DNA from: Candidatus Methanoplasma sp.
Lineage (GTDB): Archaea > Thermoplasmatota > Thermoplasmata > Methanomassiliicoccales > Methanomethylophilaceae
NCBI GenBank assembly: GCA_031256955.1
Contig: JAIRPP010000015.1
Span: 1 to 63,146, forward strand
Direction of reading: 5' to 3'
Length of the DNA: 63,146 bases
Made by a program: the position numbers and the translations under genes. This document shows, in pieces, positions 39,587 to 49,703 of the stretch. Position 1 is the first letter of the stretch. Each line of letters opens with the position of its first letter. The notes under the pieces are model-generated. The model ran no database searches, had not been told where the DNA came from, and was given only the letters and a program-made list of their open reading frames with translations.

Positions 39587-39608
39587 CGCGCGTTACCCAG
39601 CCTTTTTC

Positions 39609-39640
39609 ATCTCCAGTGGAAATGGGGGGGTGGGGGCCTA
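39609..39640 (+). other. Origin recognition box (right copy)
   Basis: The same 32-bp element as at 37954-37985, inverted, 22 bases after the cdc6 stop. It reads CTCCAGTGGAAAT followed by the G-string. The last three bases form the TAG stop codon of the convergent signal peptidase gene, so the element is partly coding if that codon is read through. Confidence 0.88.
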
Positions 39641-40450
39641 ACGGTCCCTCTCGAGCGCGTCGCGCCTGCGGCGGACCGCGAAATGGTCGAAGGCGACGTT
39701 GAACCCCAGCGCTAAGAGCAGTATCGCCGCGATGGACGCTGCGAGACAGGGGATCGAGTTGGGGGCGTAGCCGTTCAGCATGGTGTTGTTTCCGCTCATC
39801 AATAGCTTGATGCTCCCGGCCCACGGGATCTCCATCCAAGCCACCCCCTTTATGTCTTCTGCTTTCACGAGCCCGTCGGAGACGTTAGCCCTCTGGTCGA
39901 GGGCGGTGTTGTAGTCGCCCATGGTCAGGTATCCCGAATGGGGATACTTCGCGGCGAGATCGTCCAGGTTTATCTCGACCGCGAGCTCTCCCGTATATCT
40001 CATGTCTTTCAGAACCAAGGTTCCCTTGAGCGCGTCCCACGGGGCCCCGCTCCCGCAGAACCATTTGGATTCGGGATAATCCCTGAGCGCGGGCGCGCTC
40101 CAAGTACCGTCTCCGTTGTATTCCAGATATAATATCGCGCGATGGATTATGTTGGTCCCGCTCGAATCGAACAGGATCACGTCACCGTAGCTTCCCATGG
40201 ACCTATATCCCGAGACGAGCCCCTCGACGTAGGTTACCACGCCCTTCCTGTCAGGCGCCTTGACGACGATGAGGTCGCCCACATCGATCACCCCGAGCTG
40301 GGACTCCTTCCCGTGCTGCATGCTGTAGGACCGCACGGTGGAAAGGGGGTGATCCGCCCCGGACTCATACACGACGGCCGCGAACGCCCCCGCCACGGCC
40401 AGGACCGCCATCAGAGCGGCCGCGACCCCCATCTTCCTGTACGCGTCCAT
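39638..40450 (-). CDS. Archaeal signal peptidase I
   Basis: A 270-residue membrane serine protease that removes Sec signal peptides. An N-terminal membrane helix (about 7-28) precedes the catalytic Ser43 in SYSMQHG; His103 in NIIHRA replaces the bacterial lysine, as in Sec11-type enzymes, and Asp179 in LTMGDYN completes the active site. A second membrane helix lies near 235-255. The gene ends in TAG within the right ORB. Readthrough by pyrrolysine would add 14 more residues before TAA at 39593-39595. Confidence 0.88.
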   Translation of the reverse strand: MDAYRKMGVAAALMAVLAVAGAFAAVVYESGADHPLSTVRSYSMQHGKESQLGVIDVGDLIVVKAPDRKGVVTYVEGLVSGYRSMGSYGDVILFDSSGTNIIHRAILYLEYNGDGTWSAPALRDYPESKWFCGSGAPWDALKGTLVLKDMRYTGELAVEINLDDLAAKYPHSGYLTMGDYNTALDQRANVSDGLVKAEDIKGVAWMEIPWAGSIKLLMSGNNTMLNGYAPNSIPCLAASIAAILLLALGFNVAFDHFAVRRRRDALERDR

Positions 40451-40786
40451 CGGACCGGGATACGTGTAGGCAATACATATGTGCTACGGATCGCCCGTTT
40501 CCGGATCCCCTGTGGTTTTCTCCGCGTTCCCCAGCTCCGCCCCCGCCTGTCCGCGAGAGCGGATGAGGAGCGCTTCGATGATAATGTTTGGAGAAATGCC
40601 CTCCCGTGAGACGTCACATTCTCCATCGCGGCGGGGTGAGGACGGGTGCATCGCAAAAGATCCAGCATCGTTTCGGAACGCGTCATCCGAGCGAGACGGC
40701 GACGCGGGGTCCGCGGATCGTCCCCTTCCCGGCGGCGCCCGGCGGGCCCGGGATAAAGAAATATACGGGCATTCCCTCACAAGCGC
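40451..40786. promoter_or_regulatory. Divergent region between signal peptidase and dCMP deaminase
   Basis: The signal peptidase side has CATATGTATTG (minus strand, near 40475-40485). The deaminase side has AAAGAAATATAC (40756-40766), about 25 nt before the ATG. The 270 bases between hold no open frame with a convincing start or family match. A hairpin made from CGGCGCCCGGCGGGCCCG is near 40733-40750. Confidence 0.4.
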
Positions 40787-41254
40787 ATGGACAGGCCGTC
40801 CAACGACCAATACTTCATGGACATGGCGGAGCTGGTTTCGTCGAGGTCCACCTGCGTCAGGCGCAAGGTGGGCGCGGTGATAGTGAAGGACAAGCACATA
40901 TTGTCCACCGGATACAACGGCTCCCCCAAGGGGACCAGGCACTGCGAGGAGCTGGGGTGCATAAGGGAGCAGCTGAACATACCGTCCGGGACGAGGCACG
41001 AGCTCTGCAGGGGGGTCCACGCGGAGCAGAACGCGGTCGCGCAGGCCGCGTACTTCGGGGTCAGCGTCAACGGCGCGACCATATACACCACCACCTTCCC
41101 GTGCTCCATGTGCTCGAAGATCCTGATCAACTCCGGCATCTCCGAGGTCGTATACAGGACGGGGTACATGGACGACCTCTCCAGGGACCTGCTGGCGGAG
41201 ACCCGCGTGACCGTGCGCCGCTATCCTCCCGAGGACGGCGGGGCCGAGGGATGA
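40787..41254 (+). CDS. Deoxycytidylate deaminase
   Basis: A 155-residue zinc deaminase of the ComEB/dCMP type, converting dCMP to dUMP for thymidylate synthesis. The active site is HAEQNA (His ligand and catalytic Glu) plus PCSMC (two Cys ligands); an extra [10 protein letters not shown] segment with a His/Cys pair is typical of dCMP deaminases. The ATG is about 25 nt from the TATA-like element. A small hairpin (AGCGCG at 41254-41259 with CGCGCT at 41267-41272) directly follows the gene. Confidence 0.88.
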   Translation: MDRPSNDQYFMDMAELVSSRSTCVRRKVGAVIVKDKHILSTGYNGSPKGTRHCEELGCIREQLNIPSGTRHELCRGVHAEQNAVAQAAYFGVSVNGATIYTTTFPCSMCSKILINSGISEVVYRTGYMDDLSRDLLAETRVTVRRYPPEDGGAEG

Positions 41255-41339
41255 GCGCGCTTTTCACGCGCTGAGGGCACCCTTAACCCTTAAGTACAAT
41301 CATGCGATACGAGCGGTTGTTTAACCTGGGGAGTTTGAC

Positions 41340-41672
41340 GTGAGCCGAACAGACATACTGATTGAGATAAAGAAGGCCGAATCCGAGGCCGACGAGAAGG
41401 TCGCCAAGGCCGAGGCCGACAAAAAGGCCGCCGTCGCCGATGCCCGCAGGGAATCCGTTAAAAGGATCCAGGAGGCCGAGTCAGATCTCCGCGCCAATCA
41501 CGAATCCGTGATCGCCCGGGAAATGGCCGCCGCCGACGCGGGTAAGAGGGATAAGCTGGCCGCAGGCGAGAAAGAGGCGAATGCGCTCGAGGCGTCTTCG
41601 AAGAAGAACATCGGGAAAGTCAACGACTTCCTTGCGAAAGAATTCGAGAGGACCATAAATGCTGCTTCCTGA
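41340..41672 (+). CDS. atpH: A-type ATP synthase subunit H
   Basis: A 110-residue, almost entirely coiled-coil peripheral stalk subunit (Ala, Lys and Glu rich) that pairs with subunit E. Start is GTG 41340, preceded by GGGGAG at good spacing. First gene of the H-I-K-E-C-F-A-B-D operon that makes ATP from the ion gradient. Confidence 0.88.
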   Translation: MSRTDILIEIKKAESEADEKVAKAEADKKAAVADARRESVKRIQEAESDLRANHESVIAREMAAADAGKRDKLAAGEKEANALEASSKKNIGKVNDFLAKEFERTINAAS

Positions 41673-43773
41673 GTCGATGAGCAGGGTCGTGATCGCTGGA
41701 ACGAGATCCAGCCTGGACGAGGCGATTGACTCGTTCTACGGCGTGGAGGCTCTCCATCTGATCGACCACACCACCGGCGCAGACGGCTTCTCCATAGGCT
41801 CCCCCCTTCCGCACTCCTCCAAGGCATCAGAAAGGCTCCTCAAGGTGAGGGCCATGGAGAAGGAGCTCGGCGTGGGCAAAGGGACCGACACGGCCGCGGT
41901 GCCCGTCGCCGAGGTCAGAGGGGGCATAGAGTCTGGGAGCGTCGAGAGCGTCGAGAGCGAGGTTCTGAAGGCCCTCGACAGGCGCAACGACCTTAGCCAG
42001 AGGGTCGCCGGGCTGAACGCCAGGAAGGCGGCCCTGGAGGCTCTGTCCAGGATCCCGGTGGACCTGGACCTCTATTCCGGATACAGATCGGTGGCCTCCG
42101 TCGCCGGGACCGTGGATTCGGACCCGTCGGGCGCGCTGTCGTCCCTGAAGGACGCGGAGTGCTTCTATTCCTTCGACAAGAAGGAGGGCGGGGTCGTCGC
42201 GGTCTTCGCGAGGGCGTCGGAGAGGGACAAGGCCGTCGCGGCCCTGTCCGACCTGGGGTTCTCGGAGATCGAGGTCCCGGAGGGCTCCGGCTCCCCGTCG
42301 AGGGCTCTCGACGAGGTGATCCAGAAGCTCAAGGCGGCGGACGCCGAGTCGGAGTCCGTCGAGAAGGAGCTCGAGGCGCTGAGGGCGAAGCACAAGACGT
42401 TCCTCAGAGCGACCGACGAGGAGCTCTCCATACAGATAGCGAAGGGCGAGATACCCCTGAGGATAGCGGTCGGCGACCGCTCGTACATACTGGACGCCTG
42501 GGTCCCCGCCAAGAGGGCCGAGGCGGTCAAGGCGGAGATAGAGTCCAAGCTCGGATCGGCGGTCCACGTCGAGATCGAGGAGACCCGCGGGAGGGACCTC
42601 CACGAGGAGGAGCATGCCGAGGAGAGGTTCAAGAAAGCCCCCACGAAGCAGTCCAACGGGAGGGTCGCGCGCGAGTTCGAGTACGCGGTCGGCCTCGTCT
42701 CCACGCCCAGATACCAGGAGATCGATCCCACGATACTCCTCACGATATTCCTCCCCCTGTTCTTCGGGTTCATGGTGGGAGACTGCGGATATGCGATACC
42801 CTTCATAATCCTGGGCGCGTACGGCCTCAGGAAGACCCGCCACAAGGACTGGCGCGCCATCGCGACCGTCCTCTTCTTCGGCGGCATATGGGCGTTCCTG
42901 TTCGGGTTCTTCTTCTTCGGAGAGGCGCTCGGCATGCACTTCATAGGGCTGGAGGAGGAGCTCATAACGCACGGCGGGAAGAGCGTCTCTTGGGACATCC
43001 TGCTGGGCGTCCAATTCCCGGACTGGTTCCAGGGCCTGATGCCCGAGTTCGTGCACCACGGCGAGGCCGGCGCGGAGGAGATCCACCACGGCGTGGGCAA
43101 GCTCGTCGAGGTCACCCTGCTGCTCAAGCTGTCCGTCTACATAGGGCTGGTTCACCTGATGCTCGCGTACATATGCGGCATATTCAACAAGGCGAGGCAG
43201 CACGGCGCGAAGGAGGCGTTCATGGAGAAGGGCGGATGGACCATAGCCTTCGTGGGCATAGTGGTCCTCTGCTACGGCATGACCTGCGTCCTGTTCAACG
43301 GCGACGGGTTCGAGGGAGCCACGCTGATCTTCATGGTCGCGGGGATAGCCATGCTGCTGGTCGGGACGGTGGTGAACTTCACCAAGGAAGGGGTCCAGGC
43401 GATCATAGAGATCCCCGGGCTCGTCGGAAACATCCTTTCATACGCTCGTTTGGCCGCCATCGGCATGTCTAAGGCAGGCATGGCGCTGGCGTTCAACTAC
43501 ATCGTGTTCGGCATGATCATGGGCATAAGCTCGCCCGATTTCCACGTCAGCACATTCATGCTGATAATCGGGCTAGTCATATTCGCGCTCCTGCATCTGG
43601 TCGTCTGGACGCTGGCCATACTCTCCGCGGGCCTGCACGCCCTAAGGCTGCAGTTCGTGGAGTTCATGACCAGATTCTTCGACGGAGGCGGGACGAGATA
43701 CGAGCCGCTGGCTGTCAAACGCGAGAAAACCATTTCATTCGGCAAAGAAGCCAAAGAAGCAAAAGAGGCATAA
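41659..43773 (+). CDS. atpI: A-type ATP synthase subunit I (a subunit)
   Basis: A 704-residue protein. The N-terminal half is soluble and coiled-coil (stalk connection); the C-terminal half holds about seven or eight membrane helices beginning near residue 355 (LLTIFLPLFFGFMVGDCGYA). The ion-path arginine probably lies in ILSYARLAAIGMSKAGMA. A His/Glu-rich loop (EFVHHGEAGAEEIHHG) sits between membrane helices. ATG 41659 overlaps the subunit H gene; ATG 41677 is an alternative. Confidence 0.95.
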   Translation: MLLPESMSRVVIAGTRSSLDEAIDSFYGVEALHLIDHTTGADGFSIGSPLPHSSKASERLLKVRAMEKELGVGKGTDTAAVPVAEVRGGIESGSVESVESEVLKALDRRNDLSQRVAGLNARKAALEALSRIPVDLDLYSGYRSVASVAGTVDSDPSGALSSLKDAECFYSFDKKEGGVVAVFARASERDKAVAALSDLGFSEIEVPEGSGSPSRALDEVIQKLKAADAESESVEKELEALRAKHKTFLRATDEELSIQIAKGEIPLRIAVGDRSYILDAWVPAKRAEAVKAEIESKLGSAVHVEIEETRGRDLHEEEHAEERFKKAPTKQSNGRVAREFEYAVGLVSTPRYQEIDPTILLTIFLPLFFGFMVGDCGYAIPFIILGAYGLRKTRHKDWRAIATVLFFGGIWAFLFGFFFFGEALGMHFIGLEEELITHGGKSVSWDILLGVQFPDWFQGLMPEFVHHGEAGAEEIHHGVGKLVEVTLLLKLSVYIGLVHLMLAYICGIFNKARQHGAKEAFMEKGGWTIAFVGIVVLCYGMTCVLFNGDGFEGATLIFMVAGIAMLLVGTVVNFTKEGVQAIIEIPGLVGNILSYARLAAIGMSKAGMALAFNYIVFGMIMGISSPDFHVSTFMLIIGLVIFALLHLVVWTLAILSAGLHALRLQFVEFMTRFFDGGGTRYEPLAVKREKTISFGKEAKEAKEA

Positions 43774-43775
43774 CA

Positions 43776-44003
43776 ATGGCAATAGAGACACAAGCAGGAA
43801 TGATAGCAATCGGAGCAGGGCTCGCAGTCGGACTCGCCGGTATCGGATCCGGACTGGGAGAGAAAGACGCGGCCGCCGCCGCGATCGGGGCGATCACTGA
43901 GGACCCGTCGGTCTTCGGAAGAGCGCTCATCTTCGTCGTCCTCCCCGAAACCATAGTCATATTCGGTCTCGTCATAGCGATCATGGCGTTCTTCGTGCTG
44001 TAA
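43776..44003 (+). CDS. atpK: A-type ATP synthase subunit K (c-ring proteolipid)
   Basis: A 75-residue two-helix hairpin: helix 1 is Gly/Ala rich, helix 2 carries the ion-binding Glu in LPETIVIFGLV. Helix 1 has no glutamine in the position used by many Na+-binding c subunits, so proton coupling seems more likely, but this is inference. It starts 2 bases after the atpI stop. Confidence 0.93.
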   Translation: MAIETQAGMIAIGAGLAVGLAGIGSGLGEKDAAAAAIGAITEDPSVFGRALIFVVLPETIVIFGLVIAIMAFFVL

Positions 44004-44020
44004 GAGTCTGAGGCCTTCCT

Positions 44021-44578
44021 ATGGCATTGGATAACGTCACGAAGGAGATCGCGGCATCCGCCGACAAAGCCGTCTCGGAGATAAACGCCGAGAGGGACAG
44101 GGAGGTCAGGGAGATCCTGGCCTCCGCGGAGGCCGCGATCGCCGAACTCAAGGCGAAAGAGGAGAAGAGGCTCGGCGAGGACGTCGAGCGCCTCAGGCGC
44201 CAGGAGCTCTCCAGCGCGGAGCTGGAGAGCCGCAAGGTGATCCTTTCGAAGAAAAAGGAGATCCTGGCCCGGGCGTTCGACTCGGCGCTCTCGGACCTGG
44301 AGTCCGCTCCGGAGGAGGAGAGGCTGGCCGCCTACAGGCAGATGGCCAAGTCCGCCAAGTCCGCGATCGGGTCCCCCAAGGCCCTGGTGTCGAAGAAGGA
44401 CGGCTTCTCGGCGAAGGACCTCGGCGTGAAGAGCGTCGAGGCCGACCCCAGGATCCGCTCGGGGATAATATTTCAGAGCGAGGACGGGACCGTCGAGGTG
44501 GACATGCAGTACGAGACCATCCTCAGGGAGATCTGGGACAGCGAGATAAAAGCCATCTCGGACATCCTATTCGGGTGA
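44021..44578 (+). CDS. atpE: A-type ATP synthase subunit E
   Basis: A 185-residue peripheral stalk subunit: N-terminal long helix (Ala, Glu, Arg rich, about 1-100) and a C-terminal globular part ending with the conserved type IIFQSEDGTVEVDMQYE segment (given in outline). It pairs with subunit H to hold the catalytic head against rotation. Confidence 0.9.
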   Translation: MALDNVTKEIAASADKAVSEINAERDREVREILASAEAAIAELKAKEEKRLGEDVERLRRQELSSAELESRKVILSKKKEILARAFDSALSDLESAPEEERLAAYRQMAKSAKSAIGSPKALVSKKDGFSAKDLGVKSVEADPRIRSGIIFQSEDGTVEVDMQYETILREIWDSEIKAISDILFG

Positions 44579-45630
44579 GACTCATGTTCGGGCGCAAAGG
44601 CAACTACGCATACGCCGCGGCGAGGGTGAAGGCCAAGAAGGCGCACCTCCTGGGCGAGGAGGACTACAGCAAGATGCTGATGATGACTCCCCAGGAGATC
44701 TCCCGCTACATAAGCGAGGCGGGGTACGCCAAGGAGATGGCGGACCTGGCCAACAGGGAGTCGGGCCTAAACCTCCTTGAGCGCGCCACCTACGCCAACA
44801 TGGCGAACATATTCGGCAGCATCCTCCTCGCATCGACGGGGGACCTGCGCGACATGGTGTCGGCGTACCTCACGAAGTGGGACAACTGGAACCTGAAGGT
44901 GATACTCCGGGGGAAGTCGTACGGGCTCGACGCCGACGGGATAAGGGAGGACCTGGTCCCGGCAGGCAGCCTTGGCGCCGAATCGCTGGACAAGCTGATC
45001 TCGATGGAATCGGAAGAGGACATCCTCGCCGCGTTCTCCAAGATGACCCATTCGGCCATCCCCCAGGAGGTCGTCTCCGCCTACAAGGCGAAGTCCAACC
45101 TGGCGGAGATCGAGGACTTCCTCGACCGGCGCTACTACGAGCATCTGCTGGACGTCATCAGGCCGGTGGACCGCCCGTCGTTCATATTCAGGGACTACGT
45201 GTCGAAGGAGATCGATGTGAGGAACTTCGAGACGATCCTGAAGCTCAAGCTGGACGGCGTGCGCGGGGAGCAGGCCATGAAGTACATAATACCCGGAGGG
45301 AAGCAGATCGACGCCAAAGCCGCGGCGCAGCTCGCGGCGACGGAGACGGTCGCGGAAGCCGTGGCCGAGGCGTCCCAGATGGGCTTCTATGAAGACATAA
45401 AGGACGCCATAGACCCGCAGGCGGCCAGCATACGCAAGGTCGTCTCCGGGATGAAGCGGTACGAGATGATGCAGTCCAAGAAGTTCTCCCACCTGTACCC
45501 CCTGTCCGTCATACCCGTTCTGGACTACATGATCCACAAGGAGAACGAGGTCAACAACATACGGACGGTGGCCAGAGGGGCGGAGAGCGGGCTGGACCGC
45601 GAAGTGATAAAAGGGCTGCTGGTGATCTGA
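44575..45630 (+). CDS. atpC: A-type ATP synthase subunit C
   Basis: A 351-residue helical subunit (V-ATPase d family) linking the central stalk to the c-ring; YAYAAARVKAKKAHLL near the start and long helical hairpins fit the family. GTG 44575 overlaps the atpE stop (GTGA); ATG 44584 is an alternative. Confidence 0.92.
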   Translation: MRLMFGRKGNYAYAAARVKAKKAHLLGEEDYSKMLMMTPQEISRYISEAGYAKEMADLANRESGLNLLERATYANMANIFGSILLASTGDLRDMVSAYLTKWDNWNLKVILRGKSYGLDADGIREDLVPAGSLGAESLDKLISMESEEDILAAFSKMTHSAIPQEVVSAYKAKSNLAEIEDFLDRRYYEHLLDVIRPVDRPSFIFRDYVSKEIDVRNFETILKLKLDGVRGEQAMKYIIPGGKQIDAKAAAQLAATETVAEAVAEASQMGFYEDIKDAIDPQAASIRKVVSGMKRYEMMQSKKFSHLYPLSVIPVLDYMIHKENEVNNIRTVARGAESGLDREVIKGLLVI

Positions 45631-45935
45631 TGGAGATAGCGGTCATAGGTAGCGACGAGTTCGTCCTGGGGTTCCGGCTAGCCGGGCTCAGGAGGGTGTT
45701 CGTCGCGGGAAGGGAGAACTACCAGGCGAAGATCGCGGAGGCGATGTCCGACAAGAACATCGGGATACTCGCTGTGGACGCGAAAGACCTGGAATTCCTC
45801 CCGCCGAACGTGAAGTCCAAGGTGCTGGATTCCATCCAGCCCGTGGTCGTGCCCGTCGGCGGGGACGAGAGCGACCTTCGCGAGAAGGTCAAGAGAGCGA
45901 TTGGCGTTGATTTATACAAGACAGAGGATGAATGA
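45630..45935 (+). CDS. atpF: A-type ATP synthase subunit F
   Basis: A 101-residue central-stalk subunit with the Rossmann-like start IAVIGSDEFVLGFRLAG and the middle NIGILAVDAKD. The ATG overlaps the stop of atpC (TGATG), and atpA begins at the next base after its stop. Confidence 0.92.
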   Translation: MEIAVIGSDEFVLGFRLAGLRRVFVAGRENYQAKIAEAMSDKNIGILAVDAKDLEFLPPNVKSKVLDSIQPVVVPVGGDESDLREKVKRAIGVDLYKTEDE

Positions 45936-47666
45936 ATGAGCACTAAAGGCGTGATATATAGAGTGGCCGGGCCCGTGGTGACCGCCACCGGGATATCCCC
46001 CAAGATGTACGACGTGGTGCACGTGGGGAACGAGCATCTCATGGGAGAGGTCATCAAGATCGTCGGAGAATACTCCATCATCCAGGTTTACGAGGACACC
46101 TCCGGCGTGAAGCCGGGCGAGCCGGTGACGAACACCGGGCTCCCCCTCGTCGCTGAGCTCGGCCCCGGGCTTCTCACGTCGGTTTACGACGGGATACAGA
46201 GGCCCCTGCCCGTGCTCAGGGACAAGATGGGAGACTACATCTTCCGCGGTGTCTCCGCGCCTGGACTCGACAGAGAGAAGAAATGGGACTTCCAGCCCAT
46301 CGTGAAGAAGGGCGACGAGGTCTCGGCGGGCCAGGTCATAGGGACCGTCAAGGAAGGCCCGATGACGCACAAGATAATGGTCCCCCCCTCGATAAAGAAG
46401 GGGAAGGTGGACTCGATATCCTCCGGGATGTTCACCGTCGAGGACGAGGTCGCCAAGATAGGCGGCGAGCCCGTCCAGATGATGCAGAAATGGCCCGTGC
46501 GCGTCCCGCGCCCGGTCAGCGAGAAGTACCAGCCCGACGTGCCCCTCATAACGGGGCTCAGGGTCCTGGACACGATGTTCCCCCTGGCGAAGGGCGGGGC
46601 GGCGGCCATACCCGGCGCGTTCGGCACCGGCAAGACGGTCACGCAGCAGTCCCTGGCCAAGTACTCCGACGCGGAGATCGTGGTGTACATCGGGTGCGGG
46701 GAGCGCGGCAACGAGATGACCGAGGTCCTCACGGAGTTCCCCGAGCTGCTCGACCCGAAGACGGGCGAGTCCCTCATGAACAGGACCGTGCTCATAGCCA
46801 ACACGTCCAACATGCCCGTGGCCGCCAGGGAGGCGTCCGTCTACACCGGCATGACCATAGCGGAGTACTTCAGGGACATGGGGTACGACGTCTCGCTGAT
46901 GGCCGACTCCACCTCCAGGTGGGCGGAGGCGATGCGCGAGATCTCGTCCAGGCTCGAGGAGATGCCCGGCGAGGAGGGATACCCCGCGTACCTCGCGGGC
47001 CGCCTGTCCGAGTTCTACGAGCGCGCGGCGAGGGCCAGGTCCCTCGGCGGCGACGACGGCTCCATATCCGTCATAGGGGCGGTGTCCCCGCCCGGCGGAG
47101 ACCTGTCCGAGCCGGTCACGCAGAACACCCTGCGCATAGTGCGCGTGTTCTGGGCGCTCGACACGAAGCTCAGGGAGAGGAGGCACTTCCCCACCATCAA
47201 CTGGCTCACGTCGTACTCCATGTACGACAAGCAGCTCGGCGAGTGGTACAGGAAGAACGTCTCCGAGGACTTCCCCGCGCTCAGGGCGTGGGCGATGCAG
47301 ATCCTCCAGAAGGAGGCCGAGCTCCAGGAGGTCGTGCAGATGGTCGGGTCCGACTCTCTGCCCGACGAGCAGAAGGTTACTCTTGAGGTTGCCAAGATGA
47401 TCCGCGAGATATACCTCCAGCAGAACGCGTACCACCCCGTGGACGCGTACTGCCCCATAGGGAGGCAGCGCGTCATGCTCACCCTCATAAGGAAGTACGC
47501 CGACCTCGCCGACAAGGCGCTGGCGGCGGGCGTGCAGGTCGACAAGATCGCGTACCTGCCCGTGAGGCAGAGGTTCAACCAGGCCAAGTACGAGGAGAAG
47601 GTCGACGAGGAGCTCGAGGCTGTCTCGTCGGACATGGACGCTCAGTTCGCTGGACTGGGGGTGTGA
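45936..47666 (+). CDS. atpA: A-type ATP synthase catalytic subunit A
   Basis: A 576-residue catalytic subunit. P-loop [12 protein letters not shown], catalytic Glu in [11 protein letters not shown], and the family's bulge domain region (about 110-190) are all present. The length is normal and there is no intein, which interrupts this gene in some archaea. Nucleotide hydrolysis or synthesis happens at the A/B interface in the cytoplasmic head. Confidence 0.97.
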   Translation: MSTKGVIYRVAGPVVTATGISPKMYDVVHVGNEHLMGEVIKIVGEYSIIQVYEDTSGVKPGEPVTNTGLPLVAELGPGLLTSVYDGIQRPLPVLRDKMGDYIFRGVSAPGLDREKKWDFQPIVKKGDEVSAGQVIGTVKEGPMTHKIMVPPSIKKGKVDSISSGMFTVEDEVAKIGGEPVQMMQKWPVRVPRPVSEKYQPDVPLITGLRVLDTMFPLAKGGAAAIPGAFGTGKTVTQQSLAKYSDAEIVVYIGCGERGNEMTEVLTEFPELLDPKTGESLMNRTVLIANTSNMPVAAREASVYTGMTIAEYFRDMGYDVSLMADSTSRWAEAMREISSRLEEMPGEEGYPAYLAGRLSEFYERAARARSLGGDDGSISVIGAVSPPGGDLSEPVTQNTLRIVRVFWALDTKLRERRHFPTINWLTSYSMYDKQLGEWYRKNVSEDFPALRAWAMQILQKEAELQEVVQMVGSDSLPDEQKVTLEVAKMIREIYLQQNAYHPVDAYCPIGRQRVMLTLIRKYADLADKALAAGVQVDKIAYLPVRQRFNQAKYEEKVDEELEAVSSDMDAQFAGLGV

Positions 47667-49063
47667 AGATGGCCGCTAAAGCAAAGACAGCCAAGGTTTC
47701 CAAGGAGTACAAGACCATATCCCAGATAGCCGGCCCGCTGGTCTTCGTCAAGAAGACCGAGCCCGTCGGGTACCAGGAGATGGTGAACGTCAGGCTCTCC
47801 GACGGGTCCACGAAGAGGGGGCAGGTGCTCGACTCCTCGGAGGACATAGTCGTCGTCCAGATATTCGAGGGCACCTCCGGGATAGACAGGGACGCGTCCG
47901 TGCGCTTCCTCGGAGACACCATGAAGATGCCCGTGTCCAAGGACATGCTCGGCAGGGTCCTCACCGGGGCAGGCGAGCCCCTGGACGGGGGAGCCAGGAT
48001 CGTCCCGGACAAGGAGCTCGACATCGTCGGGGCCGCCATCAACCCGTGGGCGAGGGACAGCCCCGCCGACTTCATACAGACGGGGATATCCACCATCGAC
48101 GGCATGAACACGCTGGTCAGGGGGCAGAAGCTCCCCATATTCTCCGCGTCCGGGCTGCCTCACAACGAGATCGCCCTGCAGATCGCCAGGCAGGCGAAGG
48201 TCCTCGGGGAGAACGAGGAGTTCGCCGTGGTGTTCATAGCCATGGGCATAACCAACGAGGAGAAGCAGATGTTCATGACGGAGTTCGAGAGGACCGGCGC
48301 CCTGAAGAGCGCGGTGGTCTTCCTGAACCTCGCCGACGACCCCGCCGTCGAGCGCATAGTCACGCCCCGCCTGGGGCTCACCACGGCGGAGTACATGGCG
48401 TTCGAGCTCGGCATGCAGGTGCTCGTGATCATGACCGACGTGACCAACTACTGCGAGGCGCTCCGCCAGGTCGGAGCCGCCAGGGAGGAGGTCCCCGGAA
48501 GGCGCGGATACCCCGGCTACATGTACACCGACCTCGCCCAGCTCTACGAGAGGGCCGGGAGGATAAAGGGCAAGAAGGGCTCCATCACCCAGATCCCCAT
48601 CCTGTCGATGCCCGGAGACGACATAACCCACCCGATCCCGGACCTGTCCGGGTACATCACGGAGGGCCAGATCGTCCTGTCGAGGGACCTGCACCGCAAC
48701 GGCATATACCCGCCGGTCAACGTCTCGTCGTCCCTGAGCCGCCTGATGAACTCGGGCATAGGCAAGGGCAAGACCCGCGAGGACCACAAGGCGGTCTCCG
48801 ACCAGCTGTACGCGTCCTACGCGGAGGGCAAGGACCTGCGCGGCCTGGTGGCCATCGTCGGGAAGGACTCCCTCTCCGCCAAGGACAGGAAGCTCCTCGA
48901 GTTCGCGGACCTCTTCGAGGACCGCGTGGTCCGCCAGGGATCCGACGAGGACCGCTCCATAGAGAAGAGCCTGGACATAGCGTGGGAGATCTTCAGGGAC
49001 CTCGACGCGGACCAGCTCACCAGGATCGACCGCAAGTACCTCGAGAAGTACCTGAGCAAGTGA
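47663..49063 (+). CDS. atpB: A-type ATP synthase regulatory subunit B
   Basis: A 466-residue nucleotide-binding but non-catalytic partner of subunit A. It lacks a true P-loop and shows family segments [33 protein letters not shown] and [18 protein letters not shown] 47663 overlaps the atpA stop (GTGA); ATG 47669 is an alternative. Confidence 0.96.
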   Translation: MKMAAKAKTAKVSKEYKTISQIAGPLVFVKKTEPVGYQEMVNVRLSDGSTKRGQVLDSSEDIVVVQIFEGTSGIDRDASVRFLGDTMKMPVSKDMLGRVLTGAGEPLDGGARIVPDKELDIVGAAINPWARDSPADFIQTGISTIDGMNTLVRGQKLPIFSASGLPHNEIALQIARQAKVLGENEEFAVVFIAMGITNEEKQMFMTEFERTGALKSAVVFLNLADDPAVERIVTPRLGLTTAEYMAFELGMQVLVIMTDVTNYCEALRQVGAAREEVPGRRGYPGYMYTDLAQLYERAGRIKGKKGSITQIPILSMPGDDITHPIPDLSGYITEGQIVLSRDLHRNGIYPPVNVSSSLSRLMNSGIGKGKTREDHKAVSDQLYASYAEGKDLRGLVAIVGKDSLSAKDRKLLEFADLFEDRVVRQGSDEDRSIEKSLDIAWEIFRDLDADQLTRIDRKYLEKYLSK

Positions 49064-49067
49064 TCCC

Positions 49068-49703
49068 ATGAGCGGCAAGGAAGTCACACCCACGCGCTCG
49101 GTCCTCCTGGACCTCAAGAAGAAGATCAAGCTGTCCCAGAGCGGATACAAGATCATGAAGATGAAGAGGGACGGCCTCATCATCGAGTTCTTCGAGGTCA
49201 TGGAGAAGGCCAGGAAGATGCGCGCGGGCGTATCTTCGGACTACGAGGCGGCGATGGAGAAGATAACCATAGCCCGCGTCGTGGAGGGCGAGATCGCCGT
49301 GAAGAGCGCGGCCTACGCCATAAAATCCGAGCCGCAGGTGAAGCTCGGCAGCAAGAGCATCATGGGGATGATGGTCCCCAAGGTCGAGGCCACCGCCATC
49401 CACACGAGCCTGGTGGACAAGGGCTACGGGGTGATCTCCACCTCCGCCTACATCGAGGAGGCCGCGGCGGCTTTCGAGAAGCTGCTGGACACCCTCGTCA
49501 GGGCGGCGGAGATAGAGACCACGATGAAGAAGCTCCTGGACGAGATCGAGAAGACCAAGAGGAGGGTCAACGCGCTCGAGTTCAAGATAATCCCCGAGCT
49601 CAAGGAGTCCGAGAGGTTCGTGAAGTTCCGCCTGGAGGAGATGGAGAGGGAGAACACCACCCGCCTCAAGCACCTCAAGAGGAAAGGAGAGGCGGCGGAG
49701 TGA
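49068..49703 (+). CDS. atpD: A-type ATP synthase subunit D
   Basis: A 211-residue central rotor shaft made of two long antiparallel helices; the N-terminus TPTRSVLLDLKKKIKLSQSG and the C-terminal RRVNALEFKIIPELK are family hallmarks. It ends in GAGTGA, where a downstream small gene starts with GTG. Confidence 0.94.
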   Translation: MSGKEVTPTRSVLLDLKKKIKLSQSGYKIMKMKRDGLIIEFFEVMEKARKMRAGVSSDYEAAMEKITIARVVEGEIAVKSAAYAIKSEPQVKLGSKSIMGMMVPKVEATAIHTSLVDKGYGVISTSAYIEEAAAAFEKLLDTLVRAAEIETTMKKLLDEIEKTKRRVNALEFKIIPELKESERFVKFRLEEMERENTTRLKHLKRKGEAAE

